This document shows positions 16,712 to 26,895 of a DNA stretch of 64,000 bases, piece by piece. The translations under genes and the position numbers were made by a program. Source of the DNA: Ureibacillus thermophilus (GTDB lineage: Bacteria; Bacillota; Bacilli; Bacillales_A; Planococcaceae); contig NZ_CP036528.1 of NCBI RefSeq assembly GCF_004331915.1, forward strand, positions 1,423,633 through 1,487,632, given 5' to 3'. A model generated the notes under the pieces. That model had not been told where the DNA came from. It did not search any database and saw nothing but the letters and a program-made list of their open reading frames with translations. How positions within the stretch are numbered: position 1 is the stretch's first letter; each line of letters starts with the position of its first letter.

Positions 16712-18745
16712 ATGAATTTTCGCGACTTGGGAGTATTAGCGTTTATCATAGTGATAGTAGCTATGCTCGTAATCCCTCTACCAACATGGTTGCTAAGTTT
16801 TTTAATCATCATTAATATAACGCTCTCTTTAATTGTATTACTCACTGCAATGAATATGAAAGAGGCCTTGGAATTCGGAATTTTCCCGTCCATTATATTA
16901 ATTTTAACTCTTTTTAGGCTGGGAATTAGTATTTCAACAACTCGTGCAATTCTTTCTCAAGGCGATGCAGGAGACGTCATTGAAACTTTCGGGGAATTCG
17001 TAACTGGCGGTAATATTTTAGTAGGTTTAGTCATTTTCTTATTGCTAGTAATTGTGAACTTTATTGTTATTACAAAAGGTTCAGAGCGGGTAGCGGAAGT
17101 TGCAGCACGTTTTACGCTAGATGCAATGCCAGGAAAGCAAATGAGTATTGATGCAGATTTAAATGCCGGATTAATTTCTGAAAAGGAAGCGAGAGAACGG
17201 CGGGAAAAAGTTGCAAGGGAAGCGGATTTTTATGGAGCGATGGATGGTGCAACGAAATTTGTAAAAGGTGATGCTATTGCATCCATAATTATGGTGTTTA
17301 TAAACTTAATATTTGGTTTGATTATTGGGATGCTTCAATTAGGCTACTCATTTGCTGATGCAGCGAATCATTTCTCCAAATTGACAGTTGGTGATGGTCT
17401 AGTTGCCCAAATTCCTGCGTTGCTCGTTTCAACTGCTACTGGTATTGTAGTTACCCGAGCAGCAAGCGATGGAAACTTGGGACAAGATATTATAGGGCAG
17501 TTATTTTCTCAGGCGAAATTGTTATATGTAGCAGCAGGAACGATTTTCTTGCTTGGGCTCTTTACGACAATTCCTGACTGGATTACAATTCCAATTGCTT
17601 TATTACTTGCCCTTGGAGCTTATTTGATGAGCCGCAAGAAAGAAGAAAACCCAGAAGAATTGTTGGAGATGGAAGAAGAACAAGTGACCGATACATTGAA
17701 AAGTCCAGAAAATGTTGTCAATTTGTTGAATGTGGACCCGATTGAATTCGAATTTGGATATGGTTTAATTCCACTTGTTGATGCACAGCAAGGAGGAGAT
17801 TTGCTAGATCGAGTTGTCATGATTCGGCGTCAACTTGCATTGGAATTAGGTCTTGTAATTCCAGTTGTGCGCATCCGAGACAACATTCAGTTGCAGCCAA
17901 ATGAATATCGCATAAAAATTAAAGGAAACGAGATGGCAAGAGGAGAACTATTATTAGATCATTATTTAGCCATGAGTCCTGGCGACGACGATGCAATCGA
18001 TGGAATTGATACGATTGAACCATCCTTTGGACTTCCAGCTAAATGGATTACAGAAGAAGTAAAAGAAGAGGCTGAAATGCTTGGATATACAGTAGTCGAC
18101 CCTCCAAGTGTCGTATCTACACATTTGACGGAAATCATTCGTGCAAATGCGCATGAACTTTTAGGACGTCAGGAAACAAAACAGCTAATCGATCATTTGA
18201 GAGAAACTCATGCCATTTTAGTGGACGAATTAACACCAACCCCATTATCAATTGGTGAAATTCAAAAAGTTTTAGCCAAGTTACTCAAAGAAAATGTATC
18301 CATTCGCAACTTGCCGGTTATCTTTGAAACTTTGGCGGATTATGCGAAATTAACGAGCGATACAGATGTGTTGACAGAATATGTTAGACAAGCACTTGCT
18401 AGACAAATTACAAGACAATATGTACAGGACGGTTCAAAATTAAAAGTTATTACCGTCCCAGCAAAAGTAGAGAAAATGATTGCGGATAGCATTCAACAAA
18501 CAGAACATGGGAATTTCTTGGCGATGGATCCTCAAGATTCACAAATGGTCCTTGAATCCATTGCTAAAGAAGTGGAAAGAGTTTCTTATATGGAGCAAAC
18601 CCCAATTATCCTATGCTCTCCAGGTATTCGAATGTATTTAAGACAATTGACGGAGCGTTATTTCCCGCAAATACCGATCCTGTCCTACAATGAATTGGAT
18701 GCCAATGTTGAAATCCAAAGTGTCGGGGTGGTGACTGTCGAATGA
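16712..18745 (+). CDS. flhA: FlhA, export gate protein
   Basis: FlhA forms the nonameric ring that receives chaperone-substrate complexes at the export gate. The 677 residues have about eight membrane helices in the first 310. The FHIPEP-type loop region includes ARFTLDAMPGKQMSIDADLNAGLI. A large cytoplasmic domain follows. GCAGGAGGG precedes ATG 16712. The last four bases overlap flhF. Confidence 0.98.
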   Translation: MNFRDLGVLAFIIVIVAMLVIPLPTWLLSFLIIINITLSLIVLLTAMNMKEALEFGIFPSIILILTLFRLGISISTTRAILSQGDAGDVIETFGEFVTGGNILVGLVIFLLLVIVNFIVITKGSERVAEVAARFTLDAMPGKQMSIDADLNAGLISEKEARERREKVAREADFYGAMDGATKFVKGDAIASIIMVFINLIFGLIIGMLQLGYSFADAANHFSKLTVGDGLVAQIPALLVSTATGIVVTRAASDGNLGQDIIGQLFSQAKLLYVAAGTIFLLGLFTTIPDWITIPIALLLALGAYLMSRKKEENPEELLEMEEEQVTDTLKSPENVVNLLNVDPIEFEFGYGLIPLVDAQQGGDLLDRVVMIRRQLALELGLVIPVVRIRDNIQLQPNEYRIKIKGNEMARGELLLDHYLAMSPGDDDAIDGIDTIEPSFGLPAKWITEEVKEEAEMLGYTVVDPPSVVSTHLTEIIRANAHELLGRQETKQLIDHLRETHAILVDELTPTPLSIGEIQKVLAKLLKENVSIRNLPVIFETLADYAKLTSDTDVLTEYVRQALARQITRQYVQDGSKLKVITVPAKVEKMIADSIQQTEHGNFLAMDPQDSQMVLESIAKEVERVSYMEQTPIILCSPGIRMYLRQLTERYFPQIPILSYNELDANVEIQSVGVVTVE

Positions 18746-19866
18746 AAATGAAGAAATATATTGCCCCTTCCATCAATGAAGCCATGAAACAAGTGCGTGC
18801 TGATTTAGGAGAAGAGGCTGTCATCATCAGTTCAAAAGTGGTTGTAAAGAAGAAATTTTTCGGGTTAATCCGAGAGAAAAACTTTGAAGTGCTTGCGGGA
18901 ATTGATGAAATGGAACCACCAAAATTCATCATTCCCGAACAAAAAAATTTTCCGCCCATTGTCCCGGCTAAAGATGAGCATCATAATGAAGGAAACGTTT
19001 CAGAATTAATGGAAGAGATTTCGAGTTTAAAAGAAATTTTAAATTCTCTGAAACAAGAATCCATTCAATCTTCCTTACCTGATGAGCTGAAACCCTTTGT
19101 TGATTTTTTGAAACATCAAGAGCTTAATAATGAGCTCATCACGGACATTTGTGATGAGCTTTTTGCTCATTTGAAAACAGAAAAAGAAATTTCCAATCAA
19201 GAAATGGTACAGATTGCAAAAAACATATTGCATAAAAAATTTTTTATGCTTCCCATGGGAGGATTATCCTATGAGAAAAAGTATGTGTGTGTGCTAGGAC
19301 CAACAGGGGTTGGCAAGACAACAACCATTGCCAAAATGGCAGCGCGCAGTGTTTTAGAAAAAAAGAAAAAGATCGGCTTTATTACAACGGATACCTATCG
19401 AATAGCTGCCATTGAACAATTAAAGACCTATGCAAATCTCCTTCAAGCGCCGGTCGAAGTCGTTTATAACTTGAATGATTATCAAGTAGCGATTGAAAAA
19501 TTTGCCCATTTGGATTTAGTGTTTATCGATACTGCGGGGCGCAATTACAAAGAAGTGAAATATGTGAATGATTTGAAGAAATTGATTTCTTTAGATGATG
19601 AAGTCGAATCCTATCTTGTCTTATCATTAACAGCTAAAGAAAGAGATAATGAAACGATTATTGAACAATTTAGTGAATTTCCTATTGAGAAATTTATTTT
19701 TACCAAAGTGGATGAGACAAATTCTATTGGCGCAATGTATAATTTAATGTTTAAATATAATAAAGGACTTGCTTACTATACTACCGGGCAAGAAGTACCA
19801 GAAGATATTGAAGAAGCGACTTTAGAAAAAATACTTGATATATTTTTCCAAGGTGAATTCAAATGA
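18742..19866 (+). CDS. flhF: FlhF, SRP-type GTPase for flagellar placement
   Basis: FlhF is an SRP-family GTPase that sets flagellum position and number. The 374 residues have a basic N-terminal B domain, a linker, an N domain and a G domain. The P loop GPTGVGKTTT is at 186-195, followed by ITTDTYRIAAIEQLKTYA, DTAGRN and FTKVDETNSIG. The ATG overlaps the end of flhA (ATGA). Confidence 0.97.
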   Translation: MKMKKYIAPSINEAMKQVRADLGEEAVIISSKVVVKKKFFGLIREKNFEVLAGIDEMEPPKFIIPEQKNFPPIVPAKDEHHNEGNVSELMEEISSLKEILNSLKQESIQSSLPDELKPFVDFLKHQELNNELITDICDELFAHLKTEKEISNQEMVQIAKNILHKKFFMLPMGGLSYEKKYVCVLGPTGVGKTTTIAKMAARSVLEKKKKIGFITTDTYRIAAIEQLKTYANLLQAPVEVVYNLNDYQVAIEKFAHLDLVFIDTAGRNYKEVKYVNDLKKLISLDDEVESYLVLSLTAKERDNETIIEQFSEFPIEKFIFTKVDETNSIGAMYNLMFKYNKGLAYYTTGQEVPEDIEEATLEKILDIFFQGEFK

Positions 19867-20738
19867 GAGATCAAGCGGAAAAATTGCGAATGAAAATGTT
19901 GGAATGTCAAGGGGCTTTAGGAAGATCGATTGCGGTAGTCAGCGGAAAAGGCGGAGTAGGAAAAAGCAATTTTACAACGAATTTCGCAATCAAATTAGCC
20001 AAACAAGGTAAAAAAGTCATGATTTTAGATATGGATATTGGAATGGCGAATGTCCATATTTTGATTGGAAACCAAGGGAAATACAATTTAAGGGATTATT
20101 TAGAAGGGAACGTTTCCTTTGATGAAATCATCTACCGTGCCCCTTATGATATTCATTTTATTTCCGGCGGTTCCGGCTTTTCTTCAGTAGTAGAATGGTC
20201 AAAAGATATGTTTGATGCATTTGTTTACGGCTATGAAAAATTGCAGAAAGAGTATGATTATATTTTATTTGATATGGGAGCGGGAGCAACCAATTGGGCT
20301 CTCGATGTGTTGACATCGATTGATGAAATAATCGTTATCACGACTGCTGAACCGACATCCATTACTGATGCTTATTCCATGATCAAATTTATTTATTTTA
20401 GAGAGCCGAGCAAAACCTTCTACATCTTAGCCAATCGTGTCTATTCCAATATAGAAGGGAAAGAAACATTGGAGAGGCTGAGAAACACGGTGCTGAAATT
20501 TTTGTCAAAAGAAGTATTCATTCTTGGTTGGATGCCGGAAGATGAAACAGTTAGAAAAGCAGTCATTAAACAAGTTCCTTTCACCATCTCGTATCCGGAT
20601 ACGCCGATTTCAAAATCATTAGATGAAATTATCAAACGATTTTTGCTTGAACAACGGAAAGCAGAAATTTCGATGCCTTCGACTGCCGGTTCATTCTTAA
20701 CTAGATTAAAACGGATTTTCTTGAAAGGTCGTGGTTAG
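19863..20738 (+). CDS. flhG: FlhG (YlxH), MinD-type ATPase
   Basis: FlhG is a MinD-like ATPase that stimulates FlhF and regulates flagellum pattern. The 291 residues begin with DQAEKLR at 3-9, the DQAxxLR activator motif that acts on FlhF. The deviant Walker A motif KGGVGKS is at 29-35. LDMDIGMANVHILIG and DMGAGATNWALD follow. The start overlaps the flhF stop (ATGA). Confidence 0.96.
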   Translation: MRDQAEKLRMKMLECQGALGRSIAVVSGKGGVGKSNFTTNFAIKLAKQGKKVMILDMDIGMANVHILIGNQGKYNLRDYLEGNVSFDEIIYRAPYDIHFISGGSGFSSVVEWSKDMFDAFVYGYEKLQKEYDYILFDMGAGATNWALDVLTSIDEIIVITTAEPTSITDAYSMIKFIYFREPSKTFYILANRVYSNIEGKETLERLRNTVLKFLSKEVFILGWMPEDETVRKAVIKQVPFTISYPDTPISKSLDEIIKRFLLEQRKAEISMPSTAGSFLTRLKRIFLKGRG

Positions 20739-20741
20739 TGG

Positions 20742-21872
20742 GTGCCTTCGAATAAACATCATTTGTTAATCGTGGATGATTCGGCTTTTATGAGAAAAGT
20801 AATTAGTGATTTTTTTAAAGATCATCCATCGATTGAAGTGATTGGTACAGCTAGAAATGGTAAAGAGGCTATTAAAAAAATAGGAGAATTAAAACCGGAT
20901 GTTGTAACAATGGATGTGGAAATGCCTGAATTAAGCGGCATTGAAACATTAAAATGGATCATGGAAAACACACCTGTTCCTGTCGTGATGCTATCAAGTT
21001 TTACAGAAAATGGCGCCCAACAAACGATGCTTGCGATGGAATATGGGGCTGTTGATTTTGTGACAAAGCCTGGCGGTACTATTTCCCTCGATTTGCACAA
21101 AGTTAAAGATGAACTGATTCATAAAGTGGAACTTGCTTTAAAAATTCCGATAGAAAAATTAAGAAAACATGGAAGCAACATTAATCAATCAGTAAAAACG
21201 TTGCAGCACGATTCTACTATTCATTTGAAAGAAAAAGATATGATTACCGAGACTAAAACTACCCCAAAATTTCAAATTAAAAAATGGAATAAAGCTTCTG
21301 ACAAAATTGTATTAATAGGAACATCAACTGGTGGTCCTAGAGCATTGCAGCATGTTATCACCAAATTACCTGAGTCTATATCGGCGCCGATTTTAATTGT
21401 TCAACATATGCCGCCTGGTTTTACGAAATCGTTGGCAGAAAGATTGAATCATATTAGTAAAATTCGGGTGAAAGAAGCTGAACACGGTGAAGTAATTGAA
21501 AGTGGAACAGCTTATATTGCGCCAGGTGGTTTTCATATAAAAATGAAAAAAAATGGCCATCATTATGAAATTGTACTGGATGATAAGGAACCGCCAAGGA
21601 GCGGACATCGACCGAGCGTGGATGTGATGTTTGAAAGTGTTGGCCAATATGCAGAATTAGATAAAATTGCAGTCATCATGACGGGAATGGGAAATGATGG
21701 CTCCAAAGGATTAATGGCTTTGAAAGAATCCGGTAATGTCATTGCTATTGCGGAGTCTGCTGAAACTTGTATTGTTTTTGGCATGCCAAAAGCGGCCATT
21801 GAAACAAAATTAGTTGATGAAGTTGTTAATGTAGATAAAATAGCAGAGACCATAATGAAATATTTGGTGTAG
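20742..21872 (+). CDS. cheB: CheB, receptor methylesterase/deamidase
   Basis: CheB removes methyl groups from chemoreceptors after phosphorylation by CheA. The protein has 376 residues from GTG 20742. Its N-terminal receiver has D12-D13, phosphoacceptor D58 and K109. A linker of about 60 residues follows, then the esterase domain with S195 in GTSTGGP, H222 in QHMPPGFT and D319 in GMGNDG. All catalytic residues are present. Confidence 0.97.
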   Translation: MPSNKHHLLIVDDSAFMRKVISDFFKDHPSIEVIGTARNGKEAIKKIGELKPDVVTMDVEMPELSGIETLKWIMENTPVPVVMLSSFTENGAQQTMLAMEYGAVDFVTKPGGTISLDLHKVKDELIHKVELALKIPIEKLRKHGSNINQSVKTLQHDSTIHLKEKDMITETKTTPKFQIKKWNKASDKIVLIGTSTGGPRALQHVITKLPESISAPILIVQHMPPGFTKSLAERLNHISKIRVKEAEHGEVIESGTAYIAPGGFHIKMKKNGHHYEIVLDDKEPPRSGHRPSVDVMFESVGQYAELDKIAVIMTGMGNDGSKGLMALKESGNVIAIAESAETCIVFGMPKAAIETKLVDEVVNVDKIAETIMKYLV

Positions 21873-21887
21873 AGGGAGTGTGTTCGA

Positions 21888-23957
21888 ATGGAAATGAATC
21901 AACAATATTTAGATATGTTTATTGAAGAAAGTAAAGAACATTTGCAAGCATGTAGCGATCTTTTACTAGAATTAGAAAAAAATCCAAATGACATTTCCAT
22001 TGTCAATGAAATTTTCCGGTCTGCTCATACATTAAAAGGTATGGCTGCTACCATGGGATTTGAAGATTTAGCCGATTTGACGCATAAAATGGAAAATGTT
22101 TTAGATGCCATTAGAAATGAAAAAATCAAAGTTGATTCAAATCTATTAGATATTGTTTTTGAATCGGTAGACCATCTAGAAGCGATGATTACAGATATCG
22201 CTTCTGGTGGTAATGGGAAACGGGATGTTTCCGAAATTGTGGAGAAATTAAAAGCGATTGAAGCAGGTAAACAGATTCCTTCGAGCACTCCAGTTCAGCA
22301 GGAAATTGCTGCAGATGTAGCGGTAGAAGAAGAGATTTCAGCAGGTCGTTACTTAATTTATGATGAATACGATATTACCGTGCTGCAGCAGTCGAAAGAA
22401 CAAGGATTCAACGCTTATGAAATTACCGTTTCCCTTCGACAGGACTGTCTACTAAAAGCGGCTCGCGTATATATGGTATTCCAAGTATTAGAAAAATGCG
22501 GTGAAGTCATAAAATCTTTCCCAACGGTTGAGAATTTGGAAGAAGAACAATTTGATCAAAATTTCCAAGTGGCATTTATTTCGAAAGATTCTGCAGAAGA
22601 AATTCAAAAGAAAGTCAGCAAAGTTTCAGAAATTGAAAATGTTGTTGTAGTTCCATTAACAGATGAAATGGTAAGAAAAGCAAGCAAGGAAGAAATTGCA
22701 ACAAAAGAACGGCAACAGCAAGATTTAGAGAAATCAAACCAAGCTCCAACTAAGCAAAAAGAAGAACCAGCAAAGAAAGAAACAAATGCTTCTAAACAAA
22801 GCGCCCACTCTAAAACAATTCGTGTAAGCATTGAACGACTCGACATTCTAATGAACTTATTTGAAGAATTAGTAATTGACCGAGGACGTTTGCAATCCAT
22901 CGCAAACGATGTAAAACATTCGGAGTTAACAGAAACTGTTGAGCGTATGAGCCGTACAATGGGCGATCTTCAAAACATTGTGCTCACAATGCGCATGATT
23001 CCGATTGAAACGGTATTCAATCGATTCCCTAAAATGGTTCGCTCACTTTCCCGTGAATTGAATAAAAAAATCAATTTGGAAATTATCGGTGCCGAAACGG
23101 AACTTGACCGTACAGTGATCGATGAAATTGGAGATCCTTTAGTTCACTTAATCCGAAACTCTGTCGATCATGGCATCGAAAGCCCGGATGTGAGAAAATC
23201 AAAAGGAAAACCGGAAGAAGGGACAGTCACTTTAAGAGCGTACCACAGCGGAAATTATGTATTTATTGAAATTGAAGACGATGGAGCTGGAATTAATAAA
23301 GATAAAGTATTGAAAAAAGCCATTGAACGGGGCATTGTGACAAAAGAATCAGCTCTTTCCCTTACAGATAAACAAATTAATGAATTGATTTTTGAATCAG
23401 GTTTCTCAACTGCTGAAAAAATTACGGACGTTTCTGGACGCGGTGTAGGATTAGATGTTGTAAAAACGACAATTCAATCCCTCGGCGGCAGCATTTCCAT
23501 CGAATCACAAGAAGATGTTGGTTCAAAATTCTCAATTCAATTGCCTTTAACATTATCAATCATTTCTGTCATGTTAGTAGAAATTGAGAAAGAAATTTAT
23601 GCAATACCGTTATCATCCATCATCGAAACCTCCATTATTAAAAAATCAGAAATCTTAAATGCCCATAATCAAAAAGTGATTGATTTCCGTGGAAAAGTTG
23701 TTCCGCTCATTTTCTTGGATGAAGTATTTGAAGTACCGCGCAGCGAAGCCTTTGATGATGAATATCAATCTGTTGTCATCGTGCGCAAAGGCGATAAATT
23801 AGCAGGTTTAGTGGTAGATTCATTTATTGGGCAACAGGAAATAGTGTTAAAATCTTTAGGCAACTATTTGAAAAATATTTTTGCCATCTCTGGTGCAACT
23901 ATCTTAGGAAATGGTCAAGTAGCTTTAATTATTGATATTAATGCGTTAATGAAATAA
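21888..23957 (+). CDS. cheA: CheA, chemotaxis histidine kinase
   Basis: CheA autophosphorylates under receptor control and passes phosphate to CheY and CheB. The 689 residues show the P1 domain with H47 in RSAHTLKGMAATMG and a P2 domain. A Lys/Gln-rich linker at about 270-310 precedes the dimerisation domain. The kinase domain has LIRNSVDHGIE (N box) and GRGVGLDVVK (G box). A CheW-like P5 domain closes the protein. Confidence 0.98.
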   Translation: MEMNQQYLDMFIEESKEHLQACSDLLLELEKNPNDISIVNEIFRSAHTLKGMAATMGFEDLADLTHKMENVLDAIRNEKIKVDSNLLDIVFESVDHLEAMITDIASGGNGKRDVSEIVEKLKAIEAGKQIPSSTPVQQEIAADVAVEEEISAGRYLIYDEYDITVLQQSKEQGFNAYEITVSLRQDCLLKAARVYMVFQVLEKCGEVIKSFPTVENLEEEQFDQNFQVAFISKDSAEEIQKKVSKVSEIENVVVVPLTDEMVRKASKEEIATKERQQQDLEKSNQAPTKQKEEPAKKETNASKQSAHSKTIRVSIERLDILMNLFEELVIDRGRLQSIANDVKHSELTETVERMSRTMGDLQNIVLTMRMIPIETVFNRFPKMVRSLSRELNKKINLEIIGAETELDRTVIDEIGDPLVHLIRNSVDHGIESPDVRKSKGKPEEGTVTLRAYHSGNYVFIEIEDDGAGINKDKVLKKAIERGIVTKESALSLTDKQINELIFESGFSTAEKITDVSGRGVGLDVVKTTIQSLGGSISIESQEDVGSKFSIQLPLTLSIISVMLVEIEKEIYAIPLSSIIETSIIKKSEILNAHNQKVIDFRGKVVPLIFLDEVFEVPRSEAFDDEYQSVVIVRKGDKLAGLVVDSFIGQQEIVLKSLGNYLKNIFAISGATILGNGQVALIIDINALMK

Positions 23958-23975
23958 TGAAATGAGGTGCTGAAA

Positions 23976-24422
23976 ATGGTAACTGTAGCGGAGCAAGAAA
24001 GTATAAAAGTCATTGTTTTCAAATTAATGGATAAAGAATATGCAATACCTGTCAGCCATGTGCAAGGTATTGAAAAAATGATGCACATCACTCGTGTGCC
24101 AAGAACTGAGAAATTTGTAAAAGGTGTCATCAACTTGCGCGGAGTTGTAACGCCGATTATCAACTTAAGAGAACGTTTTGGACTTCCTCCTGCTGAAAAT
24201 ACAGAATCAGTACGTATTATTATTGTTCAATTGGATGATGTTGAAGTAGGATTTGTCGTGGATTCCGCGAATGATGTCATCGATATTCCAGTAAAATCCA
24301 TCGAACCTCAACCGGAAGTAGTTGGAGTAAAAGAAGAAGCCTTTATTTCAGGAGTGTCAAAAATCGGAAATCGTTTGTTGATTTTGCTACATCTGGATAA
24401 AGTCTTGAATTTATCGGAATAG
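23976..24422 (+). CDS. cheW: CheW, chemotaxis coupling protein
   Basis: CheW couples receptors to CheA. I start it at ATG 23976, six bases behind GAGGTG; a GTG three codons earlier is part of the ribosome site. The product has 148 residues with KEYAIPVSHVQGIEK and VKGVINLRGVVTPIINLRERFGL, the CheW-domain signature. It follows cheA by 18 bases. Confidence 0.96.
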   Translation: MVTVAEQESIKVIVFKLMDKEYAIPVSHVQGIEKMMHITRVPRTEKFVKGVINLRGVVTPIINLRERFGLPPAENTESVRIIIVQLDDVEVGFVVDSANDVIDIPVKSIEPQPEVVGVKEEAFISGVSKIGNRLLILLHLDKVLNLSE

Positions 24423-24448
24423 ATTATCATATAAAGTAGGGGTTTACT

Positions 24449-25072
24449 ATGAGGCATCCTGACATTAACTCATTGCACTTAGACATTTTGAAGGAAATCG
24501 GAAATATCGGCGCCGCTCATGCAGCTACAGCTCTTTCCAATTTGTTAAATAAAAAAATTGAAATGCGTGTTCCAAAAGCAGAAATGATTACATTTAATGA
24601 AATGGTAGAAATGATGGGCGGAGCCGAGCGAGTTGTCGTTGGCATTTACTTGCGGATCGAAGGTGATTTAGAGGGCAGCATGTTCTTTATACTGCCTATT
24701 GAACAGGCAAACCGTTTTATTCAGCATCTTATTCACGAAGAACATTTTGATTTTCGCACCAATGCTTCCGATTTAGGAATGTCTGCTATGCAAGAGATGG
24801 GGAATATTTTATCTGGTTCTTATTTATCAGCTATGTCTGACTTTTTGAATTTAAATATATATCCTACAGTGCCTGGTTTAAGCATCGATATGTTCGGGGC
24901 GATTATTAGTATTGGTCTTATTGAGATTTCTCAAGTAAGCGATTATGTAATTATGATTGACACATCCATTTTAGAAGAGGGGCTAGAAAATACGGAAATG
25001 AAAGGACATTTTCTGCTATTACCTTCTCCCGAGTCTTTTGATGTAATTTTTAAGGCGTTAGGGGTTGTATAA
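24449..25072 (+). CDS. cheC: CheC, CheY-P phosphatase
   Basis: CheC dephosphorylates CheY-P and controls CheD. The 207 residues carry the two phosphatase helices, [15 protein letters not shown] with E16/N19 and [15 protein letters not shown] with E116/N119. Both active-site pairs are intact. It is encoded next to cheD, its partner, with one base between them. Confidence 0.97.
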   Translation: MRHPDINSLHLDILKEIGNIGAAHAATALSNLLNKKIEMRVPKAEMITFNEMVEMMGGAERVVVGIYLRIEGDLEGSMFFILPIEQANRFIQHLIHEEHFDFRTNASDLGMSAMQEMGNILSGSYLSAMSDFLNLNIYPTVPGLSIDMFGAIISIGLIEISQVSDYVIMIDTSILEEGLENTEMKGHFLLLPSPESFDVIFKALGVV

Positions 25073-25073
25073 T

Positions 25074-25577
25074 ATGTTTACTCCAAAGTCAGGGAAGATT
25101 GTTAAAGTGGGTATTGCCCAAATGGATGTGGCCAAATCTCCCGATACAATACGGACATCAGGTTTAGGTTCATGTGTAGGAGTCGTTTTATATGACGAGA
25201 CAAAAAAAATTGCAGGACTTGTTCATGTTATGTTGCCGGATTCTTCCTTGAGCCGAACCGAGACAATCAATACCGCAAAATTTGCTGATACTGGCGTCAA
25301 GGCGCTTTTGGATAAATTGTTGATAGAAGGTGCCCAAAAATATCGCCTGAAAGCGAAAATTGCGGGTGGGGCGCAGATGTTCCAATTTTCTTCTGCGAAA
25401 GAAATGATGAGAATAGGTCCTCGTAATGTTGAGGCTGTGAAAAAAGTATTAAATGAATTAGGGATTCCTCTTATTGCAGAAGATACGGGAGGAAATTCCG
25501 GAAGAACCATTGAATTTGATCCGGCAACGAGTAAATTAATGATTCGTACAGTGAATCAAGGGGTGAGCGAAATTTAA
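25074..25577 (+). CDS. cheD: CheD, receptor glutamine deamidase
   Basis: CheD deamidates chemoreceptors and binds CheC. From ATG 25074, nine bases behind TAGGGG, it has 167 residues. The catalytic Cys is C34 in GLGSCVGV and the His is H51 in [18 protein letters not shown] follows. The TTG at 25065 inside the cheC end is less likely as a start. Confidence 0.96.
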   Translation: MFTPKSGKIVKVGIAQMDVAKSPDTIRTSGLGSCVGVVLYDETKKIAGLVHVMLPDSSLSRTETINTAKFADTGVKALLDKLLIEGAQKYRLKAKIAGGAQMFQFSSAKEMMRIGPRNVEAVKKVLNELGIPLIAEDTGGNSGRTIEFDPATSKLMIRTVNQGVSEI

Positions 25578-25924
25578 TGTATGGTTCCATTCTCATAAAT
25601 TGTTGGGGTAGTTTAATCGCTTTTACAATTACATTTATCTGGATGTACCAAAATTCCATTTTCCCTTCTCGCATTTTAATCGTATCATTTATCGTTGCAT
25701 TCGCCGCCTTTCTTTTATTTTTTGCTGTGCGATATTTAATCGCTTATATTACATATACTCCAAATGATGAATTATTTGAAAAGTTTATTGAGGAAGCAAA
25801 ATTAAAAGAAAAAGATGATGAAGAAGAGGAAATAGAAGAAGGCAGAAATCCATCGAAAGTTGACTTACAAGATGACGATCCTGAAGAAATCGCCAAAATT
25901 GTAAGGACAATGCTGCACGACTAA
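25577..25924 (+). CDS. Unrecognised two-helix membrane protein in the che operon
   Basis: I do not recognise this 115-residue protein. It has two membrane helices at about 6-24 and 33-58. A cytoplasmic-type tail follows with an acidic run at 79-89 (DDEEEEIEEG), ending DPEEIAKIVRTMLHD. The ATG overlaps the cheD stop (TAATG), which points to translational coupling with cheD. In the order I recall from B. subtilis, sigD follows cheD directly, so this gene is extra. No function is proposed beyond motility association by position. Confidence 0.75.
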   Translation: MYGSILINCWGSLIAFTITFIWMYQNSIFPSRILIVSFIVAFAAFLLFFAVRYLIAYITYTPNDELFEKFIEEAKLKEKDDEEEEIEEGRNPSKVDLQDDDPEEIAKIVRTMLHD

Positions 25925-26064
25925 GATGCTTAAGTACTATTTTCCTGTTTTTTATACAAGTTGAATCCATTTTTTAGTCTCTTTTCCATAAACGTTAAGA
26001 AAAATACTCACCAATAACCGGATGATTTAGTCCTATTGAAACCGATGTTTTTTGTTTCTATCTT

Positions 26065-26073
26065 TGGTATAAT
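26065..26073 (+). promoter_or_regulatory. Extended -10 promoter candidate before sigD
   Basis: The 190-base gap between the membrane-protein gene and sigD contains TGG-TATAAT at 26065-26073, an extended -10 element, 42 bases before the sigD start. No good -35 box stands at 16-18 bases upstream. It could give sigD expression independent of the long operon. The rest of the gap is AT-rich with no clear terminator. Confidence 0.45.
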
Positions 26074-26114
26074 TATCAGTAATAAAAGGCGTTTCGTAAA
26101 GAAAGGTGGGTTCG

Positions 26115-26879
26115 ATGGTAAGTAAGCTGGATGAGCAAGAATTATGGAATAGCTGGATAAATGATCGAGATCCGCATGCTGGAAATTTATTAATTAAAAA
26201 ATATCAACCCCTTGTTTCTTATCATGTGCAAAGAATTGGATCTGGACTTCCTAAAAATGTCTCTCGAGATGACTTGACTAGTTTGGGAATGATGGGACTT
26301 TTTGACGCCTTAAATAAATTTGATATTAATCGAGACTTAAAGTTTGATACATATGCATCGTTTCGAGTCCGAGGAGCTATTATTGACGGGCTTCGGAAGG
26401 AGGATTGGCTGCCGCGTTCTGCTCGGGAAAAAGCAAAAAAAATGGAAGCTATGATTGAACAATTAGAGCAGAAATTGATGCGCCACGCTACCCCTGAAGA
26501 ATTGGCTGAACATATGAATATGCCAGTTGAAGAAGTTTACCAGACGGTGCAAGAACATTTCTTTTCAAATGTTTTATCTCTCAATGAAACGCAGCCGGAT
26601 CAAGACGATGCTGATGGAAAGACATTTGTGATTCGAGACGAAAATATTCGAACACCTGAACAAGAAACGATACATAAAGAACTTGTAGAAGAACTTGCAG
26701 AAAACATAAAAAAATTAAGTGAAAAAGAACAACTTGTATTAAGTCTTTTTTATTCTGAAGAAATGACTTTAACAGAAATAGGAGAAGTATTGAATCTATC
26801 AACTTCGCGAATTTCACAAATTCATTCAAAAGCGTTGTTGAAATTGAGAAAGCTGCTCTCAAACGAGGTGAACTCTTAA
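26115..26879 (+). CDS. sigD: Sigma-D, flagellar sigma factor
   Basis: Sigma-D directs late flagellar, chemotaxis and autolysin genes. From ATG 26115 behind AAAGGTGG the product has 254 residues. Region 2 has DLTSLGMMGLFDALNKFD and FDTYASFRVRGAIIDGLRKEDW. Region 4 has LSEKEQLVLSLFYSEEMTLTEIGEVLNLSTSRISQIHSKAL. The order che genes-sigD is typical, but one extra gene and a gap precede it here. Confidence 0.97.
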   Translation: MVSKLDEQELWNSWINDRDPHAGNLLIKKYQPLVSYHVQRIGSGLPKNVSRDDLTSLGMMGLFDALNKFDINRDLKFDTYASFRVRGAIIDGLRKEDWLPRSAREKAKKMEAMIEQLEQKLMRHATPEELAEHMNMPVEEVYQTVQEHFFSNVLSLNETQPDQDDADGKTFVIRDENIRTPEQETIHKELVEELAENIKKLSEKEQLVLSLFYSEEMTLTEIGEVLNLSTSRISQIHSKALLKLRKLLSNEVNS

Positions 26880-26895
26880 AGTAGGAGCGAGGCGA

